DNA from: an uncultured Elusimicrobiales bacterium
Lineage (GTDB): Bacteria > Elusimicrobiota > Elusimicrobia > Elusimicrobiales > Elusimicrobiaceae
Length of the DNA stretch: 64,000 nt
Direction: 5' to 3'
Assembly (NCBI GenBank): GCA_944326765.1
Contig: CALVFE010000001.1
Coordinates: forward strand, 1-64,000
Shown: piece after piece, positions 15,868-28,033 of the stretch
Layout: every line of letters begins with the position of its first letter
Numbering within the stretch: the first letter of the stretch is position 1
Program-made: the position numbers and the translations under genes
Notes under the pieces: model-generated
Told to the model about the DNA's origin: nothing
Databases searched by the model: none
The model's input: the letters and a program-made list of their open reading frames with translations, nothing else

Positions 15868-16986
15868 ATGAAAAGTTTTCGTTTTCTGTGTTTTTGTTTT
15901 TCCTGGACAGTCGTGTGGCTGAGTATACCTAACGGGCTCTATGCCCAAAAAGGCAGCGCTTTCCGCCAAACGGCACAGGCCGTTTTGGGCAAATCCGCTA
16001 TCGCTGCCGCCGCCCTTCCGCAAGTGCTGCCCAAAATAGAAACGGCTGCCCGAACGGCCATAGGAATAAAGCCGGTTTTCCGCACTCCCAAAGACATTCG
16101 CTTTTCCATAGCCAAATTGCAATCAGCCGCTTTAATTGCGCTCCCGGAGAAAAACCAACCCTCTGCTACCGCTTTCGTTTTTAAAACCCGCTATAATGGA
16201 CGGGAAGAAATATGGGCAGTAACGGCTGGACATATTGCAAAAGGAATGGGAGACCGTTTTAATTTGATTTTTTACGGAAATAACAAAAGAATTGTAGTAC
16301 CCGGACACGCCGTTCAATACGGGCCGAATATGCTTTCCGATATTGCCTTAATTCAACTCCCATCGGATCTGCCGCCGGAAATCATACCGCTTCCCTTGGC
16401 GCAAGCGCCTGCTTGTCCGGGAGAAGCTTTTATTTCCGCCGGCTATTCGGGAAACCGTTTTGTCTATACCGGCGTGCAAAACCTGCAGAAAGATAATATG
16501 CGTTTTTTACGGACCAGTTTTCACGTTTCGACCGGCTCCCGCGCCGGCTTGTGCGGAGCGCCCCTCCTCAATGCCGCAGGAGAGGCCGTGGGTATTCATT
16601 GCGGCAGCGTCTGGAACAAAGAAACGGGATATGCCACCAGCGTCGCCCTGTTGCCTTACTTGCTGCATGCCCAACACGAAGGAACCGCTGAATTACCTAT
16701 CGTAGCCAACGGAAAAATATTGGGAAATATCAAAACGACGGAACATATACACTCCCTGGAAGGATTAGACGAACAAGGAAATGCACTCTCTTTTTATCAA
16801 ACGGAAAACCGGCTGCCCCAATCCACCATTACCTCGTTTTTAAATTTTCCGAAAACCCGATTTTTGCGTTTTTTGGTAGAAGACCGAAAAAATAAACCGC
16901 TCGAATTTGATATGCATCACCTCTTTCGTTATTTAATTTATGATATACAAACAGGAAATTCCTTTGAAAAAACAGTGAATTGGTAA
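15868..16986 (+). CDS. Secreted chymotrypsin-fold protein 1, Cys at nucleophile position
   Basis: A 372-residue protein with signal peptide (cleavage near YA-QKG, residue 26). The trypsin-like domain spans about residues 90-270. His122 is in AVTAGHIAKG, Asp158 in LSDIALIQLP, and the nucleophile motif is GLCGAPLL with Cys229 where serine proteases have Ser. VGIHCGS follows, as in chymotrypsin-fold enzymes. A C-terminal module of about 95 residues (NGKILGNIKTTEHIHSLE onward) is shared with the three downstream genes. Probably a His-Asp-Cys peptidase of the periplasm or exterior; activity is inferred. First of four tandem paralogues. Confidence 0.82.
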   Translation: MKSFRFLCFCFSWTVVWLSIPNGLYAQKGSAFRQTAQAVLGKSAIAAAALPQVLPKIETAARTAIGIKPVFRTPKDIRFSIAKLQSAALIALPEKNQPSATAFVFKTRYNGREEIWAVTAGHIAKGMGDRFNLIFYGNNKRIVVPGHAVQYGPNMLSDIALIQLPSDLPPEIIPLPLAQAPACPGEAFISAGYSGNRFVYTGVQNLQKDNMRFLRTSFHVSTGSRAGLCGAPLLNAAGEAVGIHCGSVWNKETGYATSVALLPYLLHAQHEGTAELPIVANGKILGNIKTTEHIHSLEGLDEQGNALSFYQTENRLPQSTITSFLNFPKTRFLRFLVEDRKNKPLEFDMHHLFRYLIYDIQTGNSFEKTVNW

Positions 16987-16991
16987 AAAAT

Positions 16992-18170
16992 ATGAAAAAA
17001 CTATATATATTGCTTATCCTCGCTTGTTGTGGTATGATGCCGCTGCAAGCGCAGGCACAAAAAAATTTAATAAAAGCCGGCGAAAAATTATCTGCGGCCG
17101 GAGTACGCAACACGGCTGGAATAGCCCCGATTCAAATGGCAGAAATGAGCGCAACGAAAGGCTTGTCGGCGGCCGCGGCATTCAATATATCGCGTCAAAT
17201 CATTGAACAGTCTCAGCTCAAAAAATCTTTCTTGATGACGCCTTCCTTAACCCCTTTTGAGCAATATGCCCCGCGGTTTATTTTCACTATTTCCCCGCAA
17301 GGGATAAAAAATCCTTTCCGCGGAAGCGGTTTTGTCTTTGCCGAACAACATGAAGGAAAAACTGTCTTATGGGGTTTTACGGCCGCCCACATTGCGCGCG
17401 GCATGGGAACGGATGTCAACGTTACTTTCTACCTGCACGGACAAGAATATACTTATCCGGCGCGAGTGGTTTCCATTGGACGCAAATATGGTTTAAACGC
17501 CGCTTTAATCCAGCTGCCGCAAGAAGTTGCCGAAGTCGCCATACCCGTAATTGCGCGCAGCCAGCTTCCAAAACCAGGCGATCAATTGTTTACCTACGGA
17601 TTCAGTGCCGGCATATACAAAAAGACCTTGCGCCGTGTGATTGCCGCCAATGCGGAACGGGTTGTCGCGGATTTCTCCTCGTTTAACCGTCCCAAGCCTG
17701 GCTTTTGCGGCAGTTTGGTATTAGACGCGCAAGGCAAAGCCGTAGGAATTGAAGTGGGAGGTTATTCTCCCAAAAATGACAACCTCCATTGGTATATGCA
17801 ACGCAACCAATTGAAATTTCCCAAAGGAGATTTGTCTTACATCAGCGAAGTCGTTCCCTTCTCCCGAGCTTACGATTTGCTTATGGAATATCGCCAAACA
17901 GGTTCCGCCAGCCGTATGATGTTGTTTGACGGAATCCCGTTAGGGAAACTGGCCGCTGATGAATTTGTCGAAGGCATTACCGTACGGTATGCAGACGGCA
18001 CTTATAAGTATATAGAAAGAAACCCTTTTTTCAGCCTGACGGACTTAGAAAAACTCTTTCCCCTGCGTTATGCAATAGCAGCCGAAGTAGTGATTAATAA
18101 AAACCGTACACAGATGCTGGGGTATTGGGTAGATTTACAGAAGAGAGAAGCCAAGCGGATAGGAGACTAA
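16992..18170 (+). CDS. Secreted chymotrypsin-fold protein 2, altered triad
   Basis: A 392-residue paralogue with signal peptide ending at QAQA-QKN. His133 is in GFTAAHIARGMG. The Asp position is Asn169 (GLNAALIQLP), and the nucleophile motif is GFCGSLVL with Cys239, where Pro of the usual CGxP is also changed. The triad is therefore His-Asn-Cys, so this member may be weakly active or non-catalytic. The C-terminal module is present (LFDGIPLGKLAADEFVEGI). The ATG at 16992 is used rather than the TTG at 16980, which overlaps gene 1; only 5 bases separate them. Confidence 0.8.
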   Translation: MKKLYILLILACCGMMPLQAQAQKNLIKAGEKLSAAGVRNTAGIAPIQMAEMSATKGLSAAAAFNISRQIIEQSQLKKSFLMTPSLTPFEQYAPRFIFTISPQGIKNPFRGSGFVFAEQHEGKTVLWGFTAAHIARGMGTDVNVTFYLHGQEYTYPARVVSIGRKYGLNAALIQLPQEVAEVAIPVIARSQLPKPGDQLFTYGFSAGIYKKTLRRVIAANAERVVADFSSFNRPKPGFCGSLVLDAQGKAVGIEVGGYSPKNDNLHWYMQRNQLKFPKGDLSYISEVVPFSRAYDLLMEYRQTGSASRMMLFDGIPLGKLAADEFVEGITVRYADGTYKYIERNPFFSLTDLEKLFPLRYAIAAEVVINKNRTQMLGYWVDLQKREAKRIGD

Positions 18171-18171
18171 T

Positions 18172-19377
18172 ATGAAAATACAAACAGGGTTAGCAAGCAT
18201 AGGCATGGCTGCTTTGTTGCTGACGGGGATCAACCCGCCTGCTTATGCACAAAAAAATATTCCAAAAGTTTTGCATAAACTGTTATTACAGAAAAAACTT
18301 GTATCACAGCCAAACTTAAAAAAGGATTTACACCTTAACACAAAAGCCTTAGATGCAATAACTTTTTCTAAAATTTCAAATCAAGGAGGCTTCCGTTCTG
18401 TCGCCCCTTTATTTAGACCAAATTTTTCTTTGTTTGCACCGCGCCCGCTGCAACCCCCGCCGGCTCTGATACGCCGCGCAGTTTTTACGCTGCAATATGA
18501 TCCCCAATCGCGCGGAAGCGGCTCCGCCTTTGCCGTTATGATCAACAAAGAGGTTTGGGGGGTTACTGCGCGCCATGTATTAGATGATATTGGGCGCTCT
18601 CCCTTTATGTCCGTAAACGATAAATCCGGCAAACCCGTTTTTTTCCAAATACATTCCGTACGGGAAGGAAACATTCATGGCGCGGATATCGCGATTTTCC
18701 GCATTCCCCCAAAGGCGCGGGCGTTCATTACCCCGCTCAAGCCGGACTACCAACTGCCGCAAGCAAATTCTTTTGTACAGTCCGCCGGTTTTTCGCACGG
18801 GAATTTTGGCTGGTTTTCTCACGTTGGAGTATTATTCGCCAGCAAACACCGCATTCTGGCCCGATATGAAGATTTTCCGATTCTCAGCGGCTATTGCGGC
18901 TCCCCCTTATTAAAAAACGGGAAGGTAATCGGCGTTTTTACGGGCATTTTCCCGGCGGAAACGGCTCAAAAAGCGGACTGGTTTAAATTGTTGTCCAGAG
19001 AATTTAAAACGCCCATTAACTCCTTTAATCACATTGTTCCCATTGATTGGGTACGCATGTTGGTACAGGAAACGCAACATACCAACAGCATCGAAGGAAC
19101 TCCCTTAAAATTTTTAGGAAAAACGTTAGGCCTTTTACATACGGATGAAAATGTACATTCCATTCAGCAACTGCGTAATGGCGTATTAATCAAAACGATT
19201 TATGCCTATCCTTTTATGGATTATAACAACTTGGAGCGTTTTTTAGATATTGCTCCTACAGATATGATCCGTATTACTTTGCATAAAGGAGACCGTTCCT
19301 CTTCCCGCAAAAAAGTTATCCGGTATGATTGGGATATTGCAACGGAAAAAATAGAAAGAAATGAAGAAAAAATTTAA
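18172..19377 (+). CDS. Secreted chymotrypsin-fold protein 3, Cys at nucleophile position
   Basis: A 401-residue paralogue with signal peptide ending YA-QKN. The catalytic-site residues are His135 (WGVTARHVLDD), Asp172 (HGADIAIFRIP) and Cys242 (SGYCGSPLL). It has a longer Pro/Arg-rich linker before the domain (residues ~75-102) and the shared C-terminal module (FLGKTLGLLHTDENVHSI). It starts one base after the stop of gene 2, with SD AGGAGA. The triad is intact if Cys is the nucleophile. Confidence 0.82.
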   Translation: MKIQTGLASIGMAALLLTGINPPAYAQKNIPKVLHKLLLQKKLVSQPNLKKDLHLNTKALDAITFSKISNQGGFRSVAPLFRPNFSLFAPRPLQPPPALIRRAVFTLQYDPQSRGSGSAFAVMINKEVWGVTARHVLDDIGRSPFMSVNDKSGKPVFFQIHSVREGNIHGADIAIFRIPPKARAFITPLKPDYQLPQANSFVQSAGFSHGNFGWFSHVGVLFASKHRILARYEDFPILSGYCGSPLLKNGKVIGVFTGIFPAETAQKADWFKLLSREFKTPINSFNHIVPIDWVRMLVQETQHTNSIEGTPLKFLGKTLGLLHTDENVHSIQQLRNGVLIKTIYAYPFMDYNNLERFLDIAPTDMIRITLHKGDRSSSRKKVIRYDWDIATEKIERNEEKI

Positions 19378-20608
19378 TCTAATAGCAAGCTGCGTACTGC
19401 TTTTGAACATAGGTTTTGCTTCAAATATTTACGGTCAAAAAAACCTGTTGCCGGTGCTTGCGGCAACCGGCCCCAAAACGCTGGAAAAAATTCCTGTGGC
19501 CGTCGCCCCCGCTGTTGGGAAAACGATTCCGGCAATCGTCCAACAAGCGCAAAATGCGGCAAAACCGATGCCGCTTGCGTTACAAAATTCATTATTGCCG
19601 CCGGCACGCTTGGAAAATCTGCCGCAAAAAATTTCCCAACAGATAAACGCGTCTTTGTCCAATACCCAAACCCTGCAGGAAAAGCTAAAACGCAAAAAAA
19701 TAGCGCTTTTTGACGCAAATGCAATAGAAAAAACCGCTTTTTTAACAAACCCTTATTTGCGCGACATCATACCGCTTTCTCCTACCGCTTTCTTTATAGA
19801 GGAAATCTATGAAGGAAAGAAATATATTTGGGGTGTTACTGCAGCACACGCAGCGGACTGTCTCCTTCCAGACATAATGGCACACCTGACCATTTTGGAT
19901 TCATTTCCGTTGGAATTCCCAGTAAAAATAGTCGCTAAAGGAAATACCGGTATGGCGGATATCGCGCTTTTTTCCGTTCCACAAGAAATGGAAGAATTTA
20001 TTCGGCCGATCCCCATTTCTTCTCAAGAGGTGCAAGTAAATGAAAATCTCCGTTCGTATGGTTTCTTCGAGTCAGATTTTCATATTGTACGCAACCGCCG
20101 GGTATTAGCGGCAACGCCCAGCCGAATTATTACTTCTTTTGAATTTGGAAAACACGATCGGGCAGGCGCCTGCGGCGGGCCGTTGATTAATGAAAACAAT
20201 GAGCTTGTGGGAATCCACTGCGGCAGCTCCGAAAAGAAACAGGAAAGTTATGCCGTACCCGTTTCGTTTTTAAAAGATTTAATGGAGGCCGCTCATCACA
20301 ACGGCATCAAGCAAAGGAACCTCGTTGTAAACGGAAAAACGGTAGGGCAAATTAATATCGATGAATATATCTATTCGCTCAACGTAACCCGTTTGGGAAT
20401 AACCCTAAAAACTTTTCTCCCCTGGCATGAAGAATCCAAAATTGATTACGACCATTTGGAAAACGCCATTCCGCTCGATAAAGCAAGCGAGCTTAATATC
20501 ATCATTGTAAAAAAAGGAACCCTACAAACGGCTTTTTACGATAACCCTGACAAAAAAATGATAGTCGTGGATTTAAAAACGGGAAAGACAAAAGAATATG
20601 AATTATAA
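19361..20608 (+). CDS. Secreted chymotrypsin-fold protein 4, Cys at nucleophile position
   Basis: A 415-residue paralogue with signal peptide ending YG-QKN. The catalytic-site residues are His163 (WGVTAAHAAD), Asp200 (GMADIALFSVP) and Cys271 (GACGGPLIN), followed by VGIHCGS. The motif GxCGG is the same as in picornaviral 3C proteases. It carries the longest Ala/Gln/Pro-rich N-terminal linker (residues ~27-120) and the shared C-terminal module (VNGKTVGQINIDEYIYSL). It overlaps gene 3 by 17 bases, and the terminator at 20621 ends the operon. Confidence 0.82.
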   Translation: MKKKFNLIASCVLLLNIGFASNIYGQKNLLPVLAATGPKTLEKIPVAVAPAVGKTIPAIVQQAQNAAKPMPLALQNSLLPPARLENLPQKISQQINASLSNTQTLQEKLKRKKIALFDANAIEKTAFLTNPYLRDIIPLSPTAFFIEEIYEGKKYIWGVTAAHAADCLLPDIMAHLTILDSFPLEFPVKIVAKGNTGMADIALFSVPQEMEEFIRPIPISSQEVQVNENLRSYGFFESDFHIVRNRRVLAATPSRIITSFEFGKHDRAGACGGPLINENNELVGIHCGSSEKKQESYAVPVSFLKDLMEAAHHNGIKQRNLVVNGKTVGQINIDEYIYSLNVTRLGITLKTFLPWHEESKIDYDHLENAIPLDKASELNIIIVKKGTLQTAFYDNPDKKMIVVDLKTGKTKEYEL

Positions 20609-20620
20609 ATAACTGTTAAA

Positions 20621-20648
20621 AACCCGGAATCTTGTTCCGGGTTTTTTA
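20621..20648. terminator. Bidirectional terminator between protease cluster and Sel1 gene
   Basis: Stem AACCCGGAA (20621-20629) / TTCCGGGTT (20635-20643), with T-runs on both strands. It serves the plus-strand protease operon and the convergent minus-strand Sel1-repeat gene. Confidence 0.9.
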
Positions 20649-20650
20649 TT

Positions 20651-21790
20651 TCACGATTGTTTTTCTTCTAATAACATTTTTGCGGAGGCATTGCCGCTGT
20701 CTGCCGCTCGCTGCAGCCATTGTTCTCCGGCGGCTTTATCCACGGGTACGCCAAGCCCTTTCCAATAAATCTGGCCTAACACATACTGCGCCGCGACATG
20801 GTTTTGCTCCGCCGCACGCTGAAAGAATTGAATGGCCAGCGGTACGGATTGCGCAGTGCCTTGTCCCTGCATCAACATAAACCCGGTCATATATTGCCCC
20901 TGCGCCTGCCCCCCGGCCGCTGCGTTGGAAAACCAGGCAAAAGCATCTTCATACTTCGGAGGATTTTGACCATAAGCCAATGTCCCCATCATATATTGCG
21001 CATCGGGATTTTTAGCTTGCGCCGCGGTTGCCAGCAATTCCATGGCTTTGGTTTCATCTTTTTCTACGCCTTCCCCTTTTTGATACAACTGGGACAGCTC
21101 ATAAGCCGCCTGCGGCAGCTTATCGCCCTCCGTCCAAGCACGCGTAAACCACTGAAAAGCCGCGTCATCATGTCGGGCAAACGGATATCCCTGGTGAAAG
21201 GCTTGTCCGGCTTCTAACTGGGCTTGCGAATCCCCCTTTTGGGCGCTGTCCAAAACCGTGATAAACCGCGTAATTTCCTCATATAGCTGAGGATCTTCCA
21301 GTTTGATGTCGTCCACAGATGTTTGCGCCGGCTCATATCCCTGCGCCGCCGCTTGCATATACCAATACAAGGCTTCTCCCCGGCTTACAGGCACGCCGCC
21401 CAGTCCTTGTTCATAAAAACGCCCCCATTCGCTTTGTGCAGCCGCATTTGCGGCATTAGCCGCTACTTGCAAATAAGCCGCCGCTTCTTCCAAATTCTGC
21501 GGCACGACTTTCCCTTCAATATAAAGATGCGCCAATTCCCAAGCGGCCTGCATATTCCCGTCTGCCGCGGCTTTGCGATACCATTCGGCAGCCTGTTGGC
21601 CGTCCGGCGCTTTCAACCCTGTTCCCGCCGCATACATACCCGCCAATTCAAAAGCCGCCTGCATATCTCCGGCGCGAGCCGCCGCCAACTTCTGTTCAAA
21701 TACGCGCTGCTGCGGCGTTTTATAAAAAGCAAACCAATAAATCCCCACCAAAACAGCAATGAATAAGAGTATTTTTAAAACTGTTTTCAT
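20651..21790 (-). CDS. Sel1-like repeat (TPR-type) protein, membrane-anchored or secreted
   Basis: A 379-residue protein with an N-terminal hydrophobic segment (residues ~5-22, LKILLFIAVLVGIYWFAFY), probably an anchor because no clear cleavage site follows. The rest is about eight Sel1-like repeats of roughly 36 residues, with the pattern A-x-x-x-L-G/A-x-x-Y-x-x-G-x-G (for example AAFELAGMYAAGTG and AQYVLGQIYWKGLG). Sel1 repeats form protein-binding solenoids. The partner is unknown. A TATAAT (plus 21838-21843 reversed) upstream could be its own promoter. Confidence 0.85.
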   Translation of the reverse strand: MKTVLKILLFIAVLVGIYWFAFYKTPQQRVFEQKLAAARAGDMQAAFELAGMYAAGTGLKAPDGQQAAEWYRKAAADGNMQAAWELAHLYIEGKVVPQNLEEAAAYLQVAANAANAAAQSEWGRFYEQGLGGVPVSRGEALYWYMQAAAQGYEPAQTSVDDIKLEDPQLYEEITRFITVLDSAQKGDSQAQLEAGQAFHQGYPFARHDDAAFQWFTRAWTEGDKLPQAAYELSQLYQKGEGVEKDETKAMELLATAAQAKNPDAQYMMGTLAYGQNPPKYEDAFAWFSNAAAGGQAQGQYMTGFMLMQGQGTAQSVPLAIQFFQRAAEQNHVAAQYVLGQIYWKGLGVPVDKAAGEQWLQRAADSGNASAKMLLEEKQS

Positions 21791-21810
21791 ACTGCCCCCA
21801 GACCTGTTAA

Positions 21811-21836
21811 AAATAAAAGGGAGGAAAACCTCCCTT
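21811..21836 (-). terminator. Terminator after the prohibitin-like gene
   Basis: On the minus strand the stem AAGGGAGG (21836-21829) / CCTCCCTT (21824-21817) is followed by TTATTTTT. Confidence 0.8.
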
Positions 21837-21871
21837 CTATTATACCTTTACAAATAGACTTTTGACACGCT

Positions 21872-22681
21872 TTATTTCGTCATTACAAAAGGCATTTGAT
21901 CCCCCGCCATATAAGTAGGCATTCGCCCGTCCCATTTATCAATGGCTTTGAGCTGCGCTTCCACTTGGCGCAGTTTGATTAAATTATCGGACACCACTTC
22001 CCGCTGCAGCCGCAGCGATTTGGCCTCCGCTTCCGCCTGCAAAATTTTTTGTTCCGCCTCTTTTTTTACTTTTTCCACCAAGTTGGTGGCGCGTTTGGCT
22101 TCCTGTTCGGCAATTTGTTTTTCTTCCACCGCTTTTAAAAACTGGGGCGAAAACTCAAAATTCGTAATGGCAATATCAGAAACAATGACTTCTTTTTCCT
22201 TCATTTTTTCTTTCAAAATCCGATCCAGCTCTCTCGCCACTTCCACCCGGTTAGAGATCAAGCTGTCCGCCGAGTATTTGGCGATGACCGCCTTCGTCCA
22301 TTCCTCCACCATCGGCTTAAGAACCGTTAAAGTATATTCCGGTCCCAAATTTCGGTAAATGGATTCAATCGTGTCCGGCAGAATACGATGGTTGATCGCC
22401 AAGGTTAAGCCCACCGTCTGTAAATCCTTGGAGAAAGCTTCCGTTTCAAAAGAATCTTTTTTGATGCGAACCGAAAATTTTTCTACCGTATCAATAAACG
22501 GAAGTTTAAAATGCAGCCCTTCCCCATAAGCGCCCACAATTTTACCAAACCGGAGTTTTACCGCCACATTCCCGGCCGACACGGTAAAAAAGGCGCCAAA
22601 AGCCATAAACAATACAACCAATAATACGACGGGTACAGCTATTTTTTTCCAATCCAATTGAATCGGGGTGATATTTCTCAT
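21872..22681 (-). CDS. Prohibitin-type SPFH/Band 7 membrane protein
   Basis: A 269-residue protein with one N-terminal membrane helix (residues ~14-36). The SPFH domain follows (AGNVAVKLRFGKIVG to about 190), then a coiled coil rich in Ala, Glu and Lys (AEQEAKRATNLVEKVKKEAEQ region). This is prohibitin architecture (HflC/HflK relatives). Such proteins form large rings that organise membrane proteases and lipid domains. No protease partner such as FtsH lies next to it. SD AAGGAG precedes the ATG. It lies just downstream of the ATP synthase operon terminator. Confidence 0.9.
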   Translation of the reverse strand: MRNITPIQLDWKKIAVPVVLLVVLFMAFGAFFTVSAGNVAVKLRFGKIVGAYGEGLHFKLPFIDTVEKFSVRIKKDSFETEAFSKDLQTVGLTLAINHRILPDTIESIYRNLGPEYTLTVLKPMVEEWTKAVIAKYSADSLISNRVEVARELDRILKEKMKEKEVIVSDIAITNFEFSPQFLKAVEEKQIAEQEAKRATNLVEKVKKEAEQKILQAEAEAKSLRLQREVVSDNLIKLRQVEAQLKAIDKWDGRMPTYMAGDQMPFVMTK

Positions 22682-22734
22682 CGTTGCTCCTTTTCTCCCT
22701 GACGGGACATATTATATTACAGTGGTTTTGAAGG

Positions 22735-22767
22735 GTTAAAAAAGCCCTGCCTACCCAGCAAGGCTTT
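22735..22767 (-). terminator. Terminator of the ATP synthase operon
   Basis: On the minus strand a 10-bp stem (22767-22758 with 22750-22741, AAAGCCTTGC / GCAGGGCTTT with one wobble pair), followed by a T-rich run. Confidence 0.85.
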
Positions 22768-22782
22768 TGCGAACACATAAAA

Positions 22783-23193
22783 CTACATATGCTTCTTTTT
22801 GACTTTCATACGCGCAATGGCTTGTTTGATTTCCAACTCGGCCAGTTCAAAATCAATATCGGCGTCTTTGCGTGAAAGCGATTCTTTGGCGGCTTTAATT
22901 TTTTGTTTTTCCACTTCCTCATCGATTTCGTCAGCCAGATCCGCTCCTTCCGCAAACACGTTGACCACGTTATTTAACACTTCTACAAACCCGCCCAATA
23001 CGGCGAATTCTTCTTCTTTTCCGTCTTTTTTATAACGCAGCGAACCCATACCCAGCTGCACAATCGTTTTGATATGCCCGGGCAATACGCCCATCTCACC
23101 CAGCAAAGCAGGCAGGACAACCATATCCACTTTCAGGTTGGAGATGAGCTGTTTTTCCGGCGTAATCAGGTTCAGGGTCAATTTTTTAGACAT
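22783..23193 (-). CDS. atpC: F-type ATP synthase epsilon subunit
   Basis: A 136-residue epsilon subunit of the F1 central stalk. The N-terminal beta-sandwich (LNLITPEKQL, LPGHIKTIVQLGMGSL, FAVLGGFVEV) is followed by a C-terminal helical hairpin. It couples rotation and inhibits hydrolysis. Last gene of the atp operon, 3 bases after atpD. Confidence 0.95.
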   Translation of the reverse strand: MSKKLTLNLITPEKQLISNLKVDMVVLPALLGEMGVLPGHIKTIVQLGMGSLRYKKDGKEEEFAVLGGFVEVLNNVVNVFAEGADLADEIDEEVEKQKIKAAKESLSRKDADIDFELAELEIKQAIARMKVKKKHM

Positions 23194-23196
23194 AGC

Positions 23197-25537
<2,341 letters not shown>

Positions 25538-25546
25538 GGGTATTCC

Positions 25547-26485
25547 TTATTTGCTGTTGCGGCCTTCCAAAATGGAAACGTAATCGGCAATGCCCGCTTC
25601 CAACGAATAATCCGGCTCATAGCCCAATTTTTCCTTGGCCAGCGACATATCCGCCTGCGTTTTAAGCTGGAAAAACGGATACGGATTGTCAATATATTCT
25701 GGTTCCAACTTGGTACCCAGCTCCTTATTTAAGCACGCGATAATCGCATTATAATCGCGCGGAATGCCGGTAGCCGCGTTATAGACGCCGGTTTCCTTGC
25801 CGTTATTCAGCGCGCACAGGTTGATTTTGACGATATCTTTTACATATACAAAATCGCGCTGCTGTTCGCCATATTTAAATACCCGCGGCCGTTTTCCGGC
25901 TTTCATTTGGTTATAAAGCTGATAGACCATGCTGGCCATTTTACCTTTATAATACTCCCCCGGCCCATAGACGTTAAAATAACGCAAACCAATAATGGTC
26001 ATATCGTTATTGTTTTCGGTAAACTGACGGGCAACATTATCCATGATGGCTTTCGAAAACCCATACACGTTTTCCGGATGGGTCGGCTGCGTTTCCACGT
26101 TCGGCACAGGGCCGTTGCCGTAGGTCGCGGCGGAAGAAGCATAAATCACTTTTTTGATTTCGTTTTCCGCGGCGAAATTCAGCAGGTTTTTGAACGCTTC
26201 CACATTTTGTTCCATCATCGCTTTTTGATCCATAACGGTGGTATCCGTGATGGCGGCTTCGTGAAAAATGGCGTCAAAATACATATCCGTGGGCATATAT
26301 TGAAACATATCCGCGGTAATGACGTCGCCTTTAAAGCCAATCAAATTTTTGAAATGACCGTTTTTAGAAAAATCATCTAATACGGTTACTTCATGCCCTT
26401 GCGCTTCCAAGGTTTTGGCGATATTGCTGCCGATAAAGCCGGCGCCGCCGGTAACCAGGTATTTCTTTTTCGTTTTAGCGTCCAT
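25547..26485 (-). CDS. hldD: ADP-L-glycero-D-manno-heptose 6-epimerase-like (HldD) enzyme
   Basis: A 312-residue SDR epimerase. It has the NAD(P) motif VTGGAGFIGSNIA (residues 11-23), catalytic Ser in ASSAATYG, and Tyr/Lys in YGFSK. The HldD-type block is RYFNVYGPGEYYKGKMAS, and QRDFVYVKDIV follows. HldD makes the heptose donor for the LPS inner core, in line with kdsC at 51.5 kb. It sits between atpA and atpG, 0 bases from the atpA stop and 9 bases from the atpG start, so it is translated from the atp mRNA. Another NDP-sugar epimerase is a possible alternative. Confidence 0.85.
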   Translation of the reverse strand: MDAKTKKKYLVTGGAGFIGSNIAKTLEAQGHEVTVLDDFSKNGHFKNLIGFKGDVITADMFQYMPTDMYFDAIFHEAAITDTTVMDQKAMMEQNVEAFKNLLNFAAENEIKKVIYASSAATYGNGPVPNVETQPTHPENVYGFSKAIMDNVARQFTENNNDMTIIGLRYFNVYGPGEYYKGKMASMVYQLYNQMKAGKRPRVFKYGEQQRDFVYVKDIVKINLCALNNGKETGVYNAATGIPRDYNAIIACLNKELGTKLEPEYIDNPYPFFQLKTQADMSLAKEKLGYEPDYSLEAGIADYVSILEGRNSK

Positions 26486-28033
<1,548 letters not shown>

